NCBI GenBank assembly: GCA_964019425.1 | Contig: OZ025796.1 | Span: forward strand, 930,001-994,000 | Origin: Flectonema sp. DT1601 | Lineage: Eukaryota > Euglenozoa > Diplonemea > Diplonemida > Diplonemidae | Length of the DNA: 64,000 nucleotides | Direction: 5' to 3' | Translations under genes and position numbers: made by a program | Shown here: in pieces, positions 28,313-37,907 of the stretch | Layout: every line of letters begins with the position of its first letter | Position numbering within the stretch: position 1 is the stretch's first letter | Notes under the pieces: model-generated | Seen by the model: only the letters and a program-made list of their open reading frames with translations | Told to the model about the DNA's origin: nothing | Databases searched by the model: none

Positions 28313-31300
28313 TCAGCAGTCGTCTTTAAGTCTCTTCCCCGGACTCAGGTTGGTCTTCTCTGAGTCCGCGGAACTGTATGGCGATATCTTCTTCTTTGTC
28401 TTCTCGTTCGAGGATGGGCACGACCTCGTCCTCCTGTGTCTTGGTGTACTGTCTGGGTGATCCAAGGCTCTGGAGGCGGTCTCCACTCCGGCGGTCCAAC
28501 ATCTTCGACAGGTCGTTATCTGGCACTTCGTGCATCTGCTCCTGAACCATTTCCGTTGCAACAATCTATGGCAGAAGTCGCATTTGACCCTTGGTCCCTT
28601 TTGCAACGGCGGTGCATGGTCACATGTCGGTCGGGTATCTTCGGTATCGTTTGTGGAGACATCGGAGCTACTTGTCCCCGTCCGGGGTGGGCTGCTCCTT
28701 GCTCTTCTGGTCTTCGGTGTCGGATCTTCTGTAGAGCTGTTATGGCTGTCGAGGTCTAGCGTTCTGGCCACAGGGGGAGTGTGGGTCTCCTTGTCGTATG
28801 CTTGTAACTGCGATGACGGGCTGGACAAGTCGCGTTCCTCCTTGGTGAGGATGTCTACTGGTTCTTCAGAGGTGTCACACACTTCATTGTCGAGGGCGTC
28901 CGCTAGTTCTCCGGAGGCATCCTGTTCTATTTCGGTAAGGATGTCTGCTGGTTGTTCGGCGGTATCGCGCACTTCTTCGGCGAGGGTGTCTGCTAGTTCT
29001 CCGGCGGCATCATGTTCTACTTCGGTAAGAATATCCGCTGGTTCTTCGGAGGCATCGCGTACTTCCCCGGTGAGGGTGTCTGTCTGATCTCCAGGGGCAT
29101 CATATACTTCTTCCTTGAGGGTGTTTACTGTATCTTCGGAGGCATCGTGTTCACCTTTCTCCGGCGGGTCTATGGTTGCAACTATCGTCCTTAGACTGGC
29201 TGACGGCAGGGGACTGCCTTCGGTGGGCAAATCTGTCGGTCTAGTGACTGGTGTGGCGCTGGCCGTGGCATCTTCCAATTCCTGACTTGCATTCGGCGGT
29301 GGGATGTCGGTTTCCTTTGGCTCCGGCTTACTCTGGCCGACATTGGTTGTAACTGCAGTTTCAACAGGTGAGGCGGTCGGCGCTACATTTTCTATCTCCG
29401 TCGTGACCGTCGGGTTCCGTTGGTTATCTACTAGTGGGGGGCCTTCTGAAGTCACTGAGTCTTCTCGGGCCACTTCAGGTGCGGACGTCTTCGGCTTCTT
29501 CACTGATACAGGCTCGTCTTGCGAATCTGAACCAGGGGACCACTGCTTCTTGCTCCTCGGACTGGCCGGTGGCGTTGGGCTTCTAACGGGGTCGGCTATG
29601 GCGGGCGGTGGATGGTCTGCCTCAGCCTTTGGTTTTTTGACCGAGGCAGACTCTCCCTGCGAATCGGAATCTGGGGATCTCGGTTTCTTGGTTAACCGTA
29701 ATCCCAGCTCCCCTTCCAGTTCTGAGGTACGTCTCAACACGTCCATCAGCGAGCAGTAATCTCGAGAGGACACCTCTTCCGCCTTGAACTGCGCACAGTT
29801 GTTGGCGACGTTTGGTGTGTTGAGGAAGCTCCATGTGTCCGGCACAGCCCCCGCCAGTCCCGTCCGTGTTGTCGCACTCCACGTGTTCATATTTCCTCTG
29901 CAACTCCAGGTGGCATTTCTATCCTGTTGACTCATCTTCTGTATCCCCTTGAGGGCAGCATAGTAGGAGGCAAGCCCGAGGTCTGCAGTGTCGAGCGTCG
30001 CACCCCAGCTGGCCGTCAACTTGTGCAGTTGCGTGTCCAACAGGCAGGCGGCCGCCCCCGTCCTCCCAGTGTTCAAGTTCCTATGACTGGCAAAGAATAG
30101 GCACATGCGAGGCGAGTCCTGTTGAGGTCCCCCTGCCATGTGGTCCCACCAGTATAGAGAGGCTTCCAATCGCGAGTTGAAGGCCTTGTACCGGCTTCTG
30201 GTGAACTCGTTTACCATCGAGCTCGCTTCGCGCCAGCAGTCGTACAGACCGGACTTTCGGCCCCTGACTACTGCGTACCATTTGCTGCCCGGCGGTGGAG
30301 CGACTTTGGTATCCCCTGATGGTGGGTTGTACCTCTCGACAAATCGCTGGGCCGACTCGCGGAGGACGAATCTTTGGTGGACGGCGCCTCTGTATTTGTG
30401 CACCTCCCTCTTCGTTTCCTCCCACGTGGTATAGACTCCCGGGGATCTGCCTTCGGCGACTCCGTAGAAGAAAGATGGCTTCCTGTTGGAGGGTGCTAAA
30501 ATCCGTCTTGGATCCTGGGTGGAGGAGGGTAGCTGCTCTCGTCTCAGGTACAGGGCGACGCAGGGCTTTACTTGTGTGACCTTCGACGTGTAGATTCCCT
30601 CGGCAGAATCGTCTTGTTTCAGCCATCCCCCCCTTCCATTTGTCGTATACGACACATAGTGCCCCGAGACCTCGTTTAATCTGACGTGTTGGATCATTCC
30701 AGTCAGGGTGTAGAGGCGGCTCGATGCGTCTATGAAGGATTCTGGAAGGGTGACTTCATCGGGTTTGGTATCTCCGAAATGTCCCTCTTTGAACCCAAGG
30801 AACAGCGAACGGGCTGGCTCGTCTACCGATGTAACGATCTCCGCTGAGCACGATTTACAACTCGGGCAGGTGAAGTCTGTCGGGCTTGTCGTCGTTTCGT
30901 CAAGGGCAGAAGCTGTCTTTTGGTCTGGTTCCAGTCTGAGGATGGGCGTTCTATACCGTACCGTGTGTATGTCTTCGCAGACTTGACACGTGCGGATTTG
31001 CGTTACCGTGGACACGAAGTCGACTGGTGGAGCTCCCGCCTCAACGATTGCTTCGAGCAGCTCTGACAGTGCATGTTCGGCTTCTGATTGTCCCGGACCG
31101 CAGCGTGGTTTCATCCATTCCCATATCTTCTTCGCTGCCAAAACAGACCCCGATCGCTTCAGCTCCCTCAGGGTGCATAAGACACAGTCTGCTGAGTGTT
31201 CCGGCAATTTGTTGCATTCCGGAAGAGGCATGCCCTTGCATAGGCACTGCAGCGCTGCGTTCATGTAGCAGGAATCCCCGAGATTCTGAATCCCCTCCAG

Positions 31301-34300
31301 GCCTACTCCAAAGGGTATGAAGGTCGGAGGGTGTTCTATTGCTGGACTCTCGGGTTTCGAAGTGAGTGACGGCCCTCTCTGTGTCAAGGGCGTACCCGGG
31401 GCCGACTCCGGTTCCTGCCATCGTCCGTCAGAAGTTGTTATTGGGCCAGGAAGGTGCATGACGGCAGAGTCTGGAACAGACAGGGCGGCTTCGTTCGGCG
31501 TTATCTCTCCACCGTGCGTAGCGATTGGATCAGTGGGCGATTCATGCGGCCTCAGCCCGGTCTCCGATATCTCTAAACCTCCGGCAGTGGATTTGGAAGG
31601 GCCAGGGGGCATAGGGACAGCAGCGGCTGGGTCGATCAATATGAATACATTCCGTCCGCCTATTGGCAGTGAAGGATTGCCTGTTTCCATTGTGGGTTCA
31701 ACCGGCGCTCCTTGCGGGCGAAAAGACGGTCTCGGCTCCGGCTCCGGTAACTCTAAACTTCCGGCAATGGATCTGGTTGGGCCCGGAGGAGTAGGGACAG
31801 CGGTGACTGGAGCGGTCTGATCCGTCTCGGTTCGTTTAGCGGCTGGCGAGGAAGTTACGTCTACAGCTGATGCCGGATCAACCGGCGCTTCTAGAGGTCT
31901 GTTGAGTGGCAGTCTCAGCCCGGGCTCCGATACCTCTAAACCTCCGGCGATGGATGTGGTTGGGCCAGGAGGGGTCGGGGCAGCGGTGGCTGGAACGTGC
32001 AACGTGAACTCGTTCGGTCCGACGGCTGGCAAGGAGGCAGCTGGAGCGGACACTGGTGTGGCTGTCGGATCGGGTCCTCCGTCGTCAGTCGTGTACGGTA
32101 ACGGGGTCGGCACTGGTGTTGATTCGTACTCACACGGCTCTCCGTCTTTGTGTAGTGGAATTGCGGCACTCGTAGCGGGTTCTGCGGGCAATCTTTGCGG
32201 ACTAGTCGACGGACTCGGCAAAGGCTCCGATATCCCTAAACCTCCGGCGATGGATATGGTTGGGCCAGGAGGGGTCGGGGCAGCGGTGGCTGGTTCAGTC
32301 GATGTTTTCTCGTTTCTCCCTCCAGCTGGTAAGGAAGCCGTCGGAGCGGACACTGGTGTGGCTGTCGGGTCGGGTCCTCCGTCGTCAGTCGTGTACGGTA
32401 ACGGGGTCGGCACTGGTGTTGATTCGTACTCACACGGCTCTCCGTTTTTGTGTAGTGGAATTGCGACACTCGTAGCGGGTTCTGCGGGCAATCCTTGCGG
32501 ACTAGTCGACGGACTCGGCACAGGCTCCGATATCCCTAAACCTCCGGCGATGGATATGGTTGGGCCAGGAGGGGTCGGGGCAGCGGTGACTGGTTCAGTC
32601 GATGTTTTCTCGTTTCTCCCTCCAGCTGGTAAGGGTGCCATCGGTGCGGACACTGGTGTGGCTGTCGGGTCGGATCCTCCATCGTCAGTCGTGGTCGGTA
32701 ACGGGGCCTGCGCCGGCACTGGTTCGAGCTCTCTCGGCTCTCCGGCTTTGTGTAGTGGAGTTGTGAGGCTCATAGTGGGTTCGGCGGACACCCCTTGCGG
32801 ACTAGTCGAAGGACTCAGCACAGGCTCCGATACCTCTAAACCTCCGGCGGTAGATATGATTGGGCCAGGAGGTGTCGGGGCAGCGGTAGTTGGATCAAAC
32901 GATGCGGTCTCGTTCCGTCCTTCGGTTGACAGGGTAGCGGCTGGAACGGACACCGATGTAGCTATCGGAACGGGTCCTCCGTCGTCAGTCGTGGTCGGTT
33001 GCGGGGCCGGCACTGGTGTCGATTCGAACTCCCTCGGCACTCCAGCTTTGTGTTGTGGAGTTACTAGACTCGTTGCGGGTTCCTCTGGCTTCGTGGCCGG
33101 CCTGGTAACTGTATCCCCCTCGGGTTCCGCTGACCGGCCGATCCCTCCGGCATCCGGTGTGGTTGGGTCTGGAGTTGGATCCATAGGTTGTGGGGTCGAT
33201 GCGGACAATGACACGTCATCGGATGTGCTCGGTGCAGGCGGCATGTGTGGCGTGTGCGGCTTACTAGCGGATAACGCTGCCTGGTGTATGAGCGATGCTC
33301 CTCTTGCCCTGAGGGCTTCTGCAGTGCAGACCACCACTTGGGTTGAGACCCTCCTGGCATACAGGCCTGCAACCTCCCGTAGGGGTACTGTTGTGGCAAT
33401 GGCTCGCAGCTGCGACAGTCGGCTCAGGGTCCTCACAGCTTGTGGGCCTAAACCTCCATAGACTTCAAGTGCAATCGGGGAAAAGTTTAATCCGAACTTT
33501 GCACATAGGGCCGAGTATTTGCCTGACTTTGCGGCTTCTGCTTCACTGGCTGCTTGTCCCGGCTTGTTGTAGTTTCTAGAAGCCCCCGGGTTGACGATCG
33601 TCACGTCAAAGGCCCGCCCGACCCCCTCGTTCAACCCTTGCGGACAGTACCAATCTGCGGGTCGCTGCTTGTTGTATCCAACGAGGTATTTGGGTTCCCT
33701 CATCGTTGCCAAGCCCGCCGAACGACAGATGCCGATAAACTCTTCCCTTACTTTATCATGCCTGCGGTGGATATCCCCTCCGTCGATGCATACAGAGGCG
33801 TGGTACCCGAATGCGTCCTGCGTCTTCTTGCAGGCACGGCAGGCCTCATCCTCTGAGAACAGGGCTGTCCCGAGACGTAATCCGCAGGCGATACGGAATA
33901 TGTCGGAGCCTATGTAGCACTCCTCATCTGGACATTGTAACCACGCGCTTGCTTTCGGCATGGTGAGAGACAAGAGTCTCTTCTTGTCGGTTGGTGCCGC
34001 GTCTTCCAGCAACTTATCTCGCGCGACCTGGTCTAGTCTGGCCGAGGTAAGTCGTTGTGGGTGGTATGTGCCCTCCAGCTTTAGGCTTGCCGGCAGCACC
34101 TTGTTCAGCGCCTCTTGGATCTGCGCACCTAGGCTACATTTGTAGTCCCGCCAAAGGCTAACACAGGTATCCTTTACTAGTCCTAGCGAACCTAACAGGG
34201 CAGCATTCCTGTGCTTTGTACATGAACGGAGGCCGAGTCCGCCCATCCGCGTGGGGAGCTGTGCCTGGGTCCATCTCGAGCCTTCCAGGCCCTGTCCTAG

Positions 34301-37300
34301 CACCTCCGAGGCCGCCCATTTGACTACTTCGTCAACCTTCTGCAGCTGTTCTGTTATATCAAACGAGCAACTCCGCATCAGGTGTGTGACCTCACAGAAG
34401 CCCGAACACTGTCTTAGAAGGACAAGGGCTGTCTGTCTGTCTTCCACGCCTGCGATCAGCTGGGCCTTGTCTTGCAGCCTACTGACCTTCTGTGCTACGA
34501 AGCTCTGAACGTGGGCGATCGATCCGAAAGGTGACCCCAGGAAGTCTCCATTATAGAGGGGGCTCCCCATGCCTTCCAATCCCCAGCCAGACGGGAGCTC
34601 GACTGGGTTCTCCTGTAAGACGTACGTCTGGCACTTGGCAGGTCTGAGGCTCAGTCCAATCTTTGCCGATTCCCTATCCAGGGTGCGTAGGGCTTGATCC
34701 ACTTGCTCTAATGATCCTGCGATCAATCCATCGTCCAGGTAGAAGCAGGCGAACTCCGGGCTGGTTTTCAACACCTCCACAAGTACTGGTTTCAAGGCCA
34801 ATGAGAACAGCATCGGTCCCAATGGGTCCCCTTGTTGTGCACCCTCAGCGGAGGACAGGGCGTGTTTGCCAAATAGTAACCACGACTGTCTACCGTAGCA
34901 CCACCGCACCCAGTTCTCGAGCTGCGAGCCCGTCGTTGCTTCGATGAATGCTCCACGATGGACGCAGTTGAAAGCGTTCGAGAAGTCTATTTTGACGAAG
35001 ACTTTCTCTGCCCCCCAGTTTTTGGACCTAAACTCATGCAGTGCATGGATGGCCGCTTCTGTCCCCCCTGGTACTGCTACACCAAGTTGGCACACTTGCA
35101 TAAGGTGGACTTTGGCTTCCCGTGCAAATTGGCGGCAGAGGTGTTTCGCCGTCAGTCTCCTCCAGGTTTCACCCACCGCGATTGGACGATATTCCCCTGG
35201 TCTGCCTTCTTTCTCTATGGCGGTCAGGTTTGCTCCTGCCATGAGAGGGGCGATGGTGCTTGGGGCTCGGCCATTTGCCAGGAGCTTCACTACTTTTGTT
35301 AAAGAGGCCAGAAGTCCAGGGACCTCCCCCCGGTCTACCGCATCTTTGAGATGTTGTGGTGCGAGACCTGAGGGACCCCCACTCGAGCCCCTGTGAAAGG
35401 ACCGTAGGCAAGATAGTACCGTCTCCTCATCTACCGTGGATTCGGGGCCGGTGCCTTCCTGGTACTCTCCTGACTTCGGCGGGTGCAGAGTCTTTAGTTT
35501 TTCCAGCACTTCATCCGAGTGTTCTGCCGGAGGTGGTGAGCTCAAAGCTGAGATCGCCTGCGATATGCGGCCCTCTCTTACCAGTTCGGTTGCCCTCCGA
35601 TTTCTTGATTTCTGGGACGGCGCCACTTTTGTCTGGATCTGGGTACTCCCGGTCGCATTTGCCGCCCATAGTACCATGAAGTTGCCCTTTGACCATGCCG
35701 TCAGGTCCTCGATCGCGCCGTTCAAGGCTGATTCAGTCATCCGTCCTCCCTTTCTTCGTACTCTTCTCAGGGTACAGACTGGTAGCATTAGTAGCAGCCG
35801 CCAGGCTTGGTCGTTATTTAAGTCTGCTACCAGATCCGACGTCAGCTTCAGCGCTTTCGCGAAGTGGTGCAGTAGGGGTACTGGAATCACCTTCAGTAGG
35901 GGCCTCCTCCGAGTGGCGATGGTTTCGAGGTCCGGCAGGTCTTGTGTCGATAGAGCCATCTCCTTGAACCCCTTGTAGGCGTCATCTAATTCCTTGGATT
36001 CTAGCTTTTCTCTGCAGGATTGGTGCATGGGTTGTGTCATTCCAATTACCAATCGGCAGACTGGGCACTCCCGTAGGTTGAGTCTGGAGAGGTGACTGTG
36101 TGTCAGGGGGTTCCCACTGAAAGCGTGCTCTTGCGCGTGCTGGAGCAGCTCCGTCCATGACGGGAACGCCGCCTTGTGTCTATCGCATTCCGGTTGTGGA
36201 CACGTAAGTGAGACATCCTTTGGGCTGGGCGGATGTGGTAGCAAGGGACCTGCTGTTTCCGCGGTATTCATTCTGCCTGTCTGCAGGATCAGGAGAGGCC
36301 TTGCTTTATTGAGGAGGGATGTTAGCTTTTCCGGTGCCACTACGACGGGGTCGTAATGGCTCCCCTGCAAGGTGAGTGCGATCACATGGCCCGGGGTTGT
36401 CCCGTTCCTTCCTGACACCACTAGTTCTTCCTTTCCAACGAACAGAAGGAAGCTGCACTTCAGATCGTCAGCCATGGCTTGTAAGGCCAGTGCGTCACCC
36501 CACGCCTTGTCTGTTCTGAGCGTATTGAGGTATGCTTCCATCTCTGTGTCTGATGAAAAGCATTGGTTGAACGCATCTTGGCTCTTCTCAATAAAGTCAG
36601 CCGTCCTCTGTCGTAGCTCTTTGTGCTTGTTATTCCAACTCGTGCCATGGCAAACGCTTCTGAATAGGCAATTCCCGTCCCCTTCCACTCTTTCTACGCG
36701 TACGCCTTCTCTGTCCAACACGGTGGCTTGTGGGCTCGTGAGTGGGACTAGGAGTGACTGCTGAAAAGGTAGGAGGTCCTTGCACTTGGTGTGTACCCCC
36801 TTGCCGATGCCACAGAGTGTCCAACAAATAGTACAGATTGTTTTGTTGAACCTTCTTGCGATTTCCTCCGTCACCGTTCCCTTGTGCGCCCCTCTCATGT
36901 GTTGGTTCAGGTGGTAGACGATGGTCTTGGCCCGCGTCTTGCAGCCATCCACGGGGCATTCCGGAGTGTCAGCACCTCCTGCGAAGTCTCGAGGGCCCGC
37001 ATACCGTGGTTTCTTCGGCTTGGGTCTCGTCTGGCGTTCCCTCGAGAGCTTCCGCAGCCATCGTTCCCATCTCTTGACCCGTTTCCGGTTCACGCGGTGA
37101 CTCGGTCTGGTCGTCAAGGCCCTCATCTCGTGATGAAGGGGTGGCTCCGACGGGTGTGTCATTCCTTCCGGTGTCGTTCTCCAGATTGTTTGCCACTGTG
37201 GGCCCGGCGTCCAATCATGTGGCGTGTCCGCTGTAGGTGGTATCGGATGCCCTGTCGGCGGTTCTGAGCCATGTGTGTACGGGGGCAGCGTTCTGTAATG

Positions 37301-37807
37301 GTGTACGAGTGTCTCCGGTCCCAAGTGAGAGCTGTTATTCGAGAATTGTAGTGGTGCAGAGCTTCCGCCACAGTTGAGAAGAGGGGCCAACAGCCACAAG
37401 ACTACCTGCAGAAAACCCGGAACATCTATCCATCCGCGTGCCGAGCGCAATTGAACCGAAGTCCACGGTCCATTGACCGCTGGGTATGGCGCGAGCATCC
37501 CATGGCACCGGGAACTACTTATCCTTCGGGTTTCTGTGGTCGAGTCTGTGCGGTCAGTTGGGACGCCGCTCTTTGTTTCCATGAACGTACCAGGACTGCC
37601 CGGTACCCCTTCCGCCGAGAGAATCCACGGTTGCGGTATAATATTTAACCCGTGGCCTTGTTTGTTGATGCAGCATGTAGATGGCTGATTAGAAGAGTTG
37701 TGGTGCGGTGGATCTGTGGGTGTACAATGAGAGGAAAGCAGGGAGAGGAGTATTGACAGGGAGAGTAAACTGATTGGCGGTAACATTCTACAGGGGTTGA
37801 TTAACAT
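28313..37807 (-). CDS. LINE polyprotein: C2H2 - OTU - RT - endonuclease - Pro-rich repeats - USP - 2x hybrid-binding - RNase H-like - Zn
   Basis: About 3164 residues; numbering is from the ATG at 37807, which is uncertain since the first ~240 residues look like leader. Order: C2H2 finger (283-309); OTU protease (370-496: VEGDGNC, Asp377 and Cys380; GSHYDP, His484); more zinc fingers (540-600); reverse transcriptase (806-1136) with FYLDDG at Asp1025-1026; restriction-like endonuclease with CRACKK...C (from Cys1323) and a downstream PAD...D core; Pro/Thr-rich repeats (1520-2136); USP (2160-2426) with NLGDSCYMNAAL (Cys2180), SGHYVSY (His2383) and WLKQDDS (Asp2399); two RNase H1 N-terminal-type domains (2444-2492, 2508-2556); an RNase H-like fold (2568-2681) lacking the usual acidic residues; acidic repeats; a C-terminal C..C...C..C..C zinc motif. 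It reverse-transcribes its own RNA at a nicked target; the deubiquitinases may counter host control. Confidence 0.88.
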   Translation of the reverse strand: MLINPCRMLPPISLLSLSILLSLLSSHCTPTDPPHHNSSNQPSTCCINKQGHGLNIIPQPWILSAEGVPGSPGTFMETKSGVPTDRTDSTTETRRISSSRCHGMLAPYPAVNGPWTSVQLRSARGWIDVPGFLQVVLWLLAPLLNCGGSSAPLQFSNNSSHLGPETLVHHYRTLPPYTHGSEPPTGHPIPPTADTPHDWTPGPQWQTIWRTTPEGMTHPSEPPLHHEMRALTTRPSHRVNRKRVKRWERWLRKLSRERQTRPKPKKPRYAGPRDFAGGADTPECPVDGCKTRAKTIVYHLNQHMRGAHKGTVTEEIARRFNKTICTICWTLCGIGKGVHTKCKDLLPFQQSLLVPLTSPQATVLDREGVRVERVEGDGNCLFRSVCHGTSWNNKHKELRQRTADFIEKSQDAFNQCFSSDTEMEAYLNTLRTDKAWGDALALQAMADDLKCSFLLFVGKEELVVSGRNGTTPGHVIALTLQGSHYDPVVVAPEKLTSLLNKARPLLILQTGRMNTAETAGPLLPHPPSPKDVSLTCPQPECDRHKAAFPSWTELLQHAQEHAFSGNPLTHSHLSRLNLRECPVCRLVIGMTQPMHQSCREKLESKELDDAYKGFKEMALSTQDLPDLETIATRRRPLLKVIPVPLLHHFAKALKLTSDLVADLNNDQAWRLLLMLPVCTLRRVRRKGGRMTESALNGAIEDLTAWSKGNFMVLWAANATGSTQIQTKVAPSQKSRNRRATELVREGRISQAISALSSPPPAEHSDEVLEKLKTLHPPKSGEYQEGTGPESTVDEETVLSCLRSFHRGSSGGPSGLAPQHLKDAVDRGEVPGLLASLTKVVKLLANGRAPSTIAPLMAGANLTAIEKEGRPGEYRPIAVGETWRRLTAKHLCRQFAREAKVHLMQVCQLGVAVPGGTEAAIHALHEFRSKNWGAEKVFVKIDFSNAFNCVHRGAFIEATTGSQLENWVRWCYGRQSWLLFGKHALSSAEGAQQGDPLGPMLFSLALKPVLVEVLKTSPEFACFYLDDGLIAGSLEQVDQALRTLDRESAKIGLSLRPAKCQTYVLQENPVELPSGWGLEGMGSPLYNGDFLGSPFGSIAHVQSFVAQKVSRLQDKAQLIAGVEDRQTALVLLRQCSGFCEVTHLMRSCSFDITEQLQKVDEVVKWAASEVLGQGLEGSRWTQAQLPTRMGGLGLRSCTKHRNAALLGSLGLVKDTCVSLWRDYKCSLGAQIQEALNKVLPASLKLEGTYHPQRLTSARLDQVARDKLLEDAAPTDKKRLLSLTMPKASAWLQCPDEECYIGSDIFRIACGLRLGTALFSEDEACRACKKTQDAFGYHASVCIDGGDIHRRHDKVREEFIGICRSAGLATMREPKYLVGYNKQRPADWYCPQGLNEGVGRAFDVTIVNPGASRNYNKPGQAASEAEAAKSGKYSALCAKFGLNFSPIALEVYGGLGPQAVRTLSRLSQLRAIATTVPLREVAGLYARRVSTQVVVCTAEALRARGASLIHQAALSASKPHTPHMPPAPSTSDDVSLSASTPQPMDPTPDPTTPDAGGIGRSAEPEGDTVTRPATKPEEPATSLVTPQHKAGVPREFESTPVPAPQPTTTDDGGPVPIATSVSVPAATLSTEGRNETASFDPTTAAPTPPGPIISTAGGLEVSEPVLSPSTSPQGVSAEPTMSLTTPLHKAGEPRELEPVPAQAPLPTTTDDGGSDPTATPVSAPMAPLPAGGRNEKTSTEPVTAAPTPPGPTISIAGGLGISEPVPSPSTSPQGLPAEPATSVAIPLHKNGEPCEYESTPVPTPLPYTTDDGGPDPTATPVSAPTASLPAGGRNEKTSTEPATAAPTPPGPTISIAGGLGISEPLPSPSTSPQRLPAEPATSAAIPLHKDGEPCEYESTPVPTPLPYTTDDGGPDPTATPVSAPAASLPAVGPNEFTLHVPATAAPTPPGPTTSIAGGLEVSEPGLRLPLNRPLEAPVDPASAVDVTSSPAAKRTETDQTAPVTAVPTPPGPTRSIAGSLELPEPEPRPSFRPQGAPVEPTMETGNPSLPIGGRNVFILIDPAAAVPMPPGPSKSTAGGLEISETGLRPHESPTDPIATHGGEITPNEAALSVPDSAVMHLPGPITTSDGRWQEPESAPGTPLTQRGPSLTSKPESPAIEHPPTFIPFGVGLEGIQNLGDSCYMNAALQCLCKGMPLPECNKLPEHSADCVLCTLRELKRSGSVLAAKKIWEWMKPRCGPGQSEAEHALSELLEAIVEAGAPPVDFVSTVTQIRTCQVCEDIHTVRYRTPILRLEPDQKTASALDETTTSPTDFTCPSCKSCSAEIVTSVDEPARSLFLGFKEGHFGDTKPDEVTLPESFIDASSRLYTLTGMIQHVRLNEVSGHYVSYTTNGRGGWLKQDDSAEGIYTSKVTQVKPCVALYLRREQLPSSTQDPRRILAPSNRKPSFFYGVAEGRSPGVYTTWEETKREVHKYRGAVHQRFVLRESAQRFVERYNPPSGDTKVAPPPGSKWYAVVRGRKSGLYDCWREASSMVNEFTRSRYKAFNSRLEASLYWWDHMAGGPQQDSPRMCLFFASHRNLNTGRTGAAACLLDTQLHKLTASWGATLDTADLGLASYYAALKGIQKMSQQDRNATWSCRGNMNTWSATTRTGLAGAVPDTWSFLNTPNVANNCAQFKAEEVSSRDYCSLMDVLRRTSELEGELGLRLTKKPRSPDSDSQGESASVKKPKAEADHPPPAIADPVRSPTPPASPRSKKQWSPGSDSQDEPVSVKKPKTSAPEVAREDSVTSEGPPLVDNQRNPTVTTEIENVAPTASPVETAVTTNVGQSKPEPKETDIPPPNASQELEDATASATPVTRPTDLPTEGSPLPSASLRTIVATIDPPEKGEHDASEDTVNTLKEEVYDAPGDQTDTLTGEVRDASEEPADILTEVEHDAAGELADTLAEEVRDTAEQPADILTEIEQDASGELADALDNEVCDTSEEPVDILTKEERDLSSPSSQLQAYDKETHTPPVARTLDLDSHNSSTEDPTPKTRRARSSPPRTGTSSSDVSTNDTEDTRPTCDHAPPLQKGPRVKCDFCHRLLQRKWFRSRCTKCQITTCRRCWTAGVETASRALDHPDSTPRHRRTRSCPSSNEKTKKKISPYSSADSEKTNLSPGKRLKDDC
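28820..29160 (-). repeat. Acidic ~20-residue tandem repeats in the LINE protein
   Basis: Six or more units of the form EEPADILTEVEHDAAGELA, a near 60-bp period at DNA level (double period about 120 bp). Strongly acidic; function unknown. Confidence 0.75.
31561..33130 (-). repeat. 300-bp tandem repeat array inside the LINE reading frame
   Basis: Units begin with the GCTCCGATA-type block at 31924, 32224, 32524 and 32824 (exact 300-bp steps), with shorter 180-bp units at 31561 and 31741. Each full unit encodes 100 residues rich in Pro, Thr, Ser and Ala (for example ATAAPTPPGPTISIAGGLG). Neighbouring units are nearly identical, a sign of recent unequal exchange. Confidence 0.9.
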
Positions 37808-37907
37808 ACGGGGAGAGATAAGGAAACTATACAAGTGGTTTATGGCGCCGGAGTCTATAGTGCCCCTTGCGCGACAGGTACCCTTTTTTTTTTTTTTTTT
37901 TTTTTTC

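Larger units (their letters stand above)
27616..37883 (-). mobile_element. Full-length-looking non-LTR retrotransposon (LINE), R2/NeSL-like, restriction-like endonuclease type
   Basis: About 10.2 kb, clearly more GC-rich than its neighbours. On the coding strand it starts near 37883, just after a 23-nt A run (37884-37906), and ends in a 63-nt poly-A (27616-27678). The frame 28313-37807 is uninterrupted. A 3' UTR of about 630 bp (27679-28312) holds a C-rich stretch (G-rich on +, 28257-28290) and a 309-bp end that recurs at 60018-60326 with one mismatch, so the family has recently produced truncated copies. Having A runs at both ends suggests insertion into a poly-A target, hiding any target-site duplication. 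No LTRs. The 5' limit is approximate. Confidence 0.85.

Noticed and set aside
31902-33461. Long plus-strand open frame of 519 codons
   Set aside because: It is antisense to the GC-rich repeat block of the LINE, is made of Gly/Val/Ser repeats mirroring the Pro-rich sense frame, and has no domain signal.
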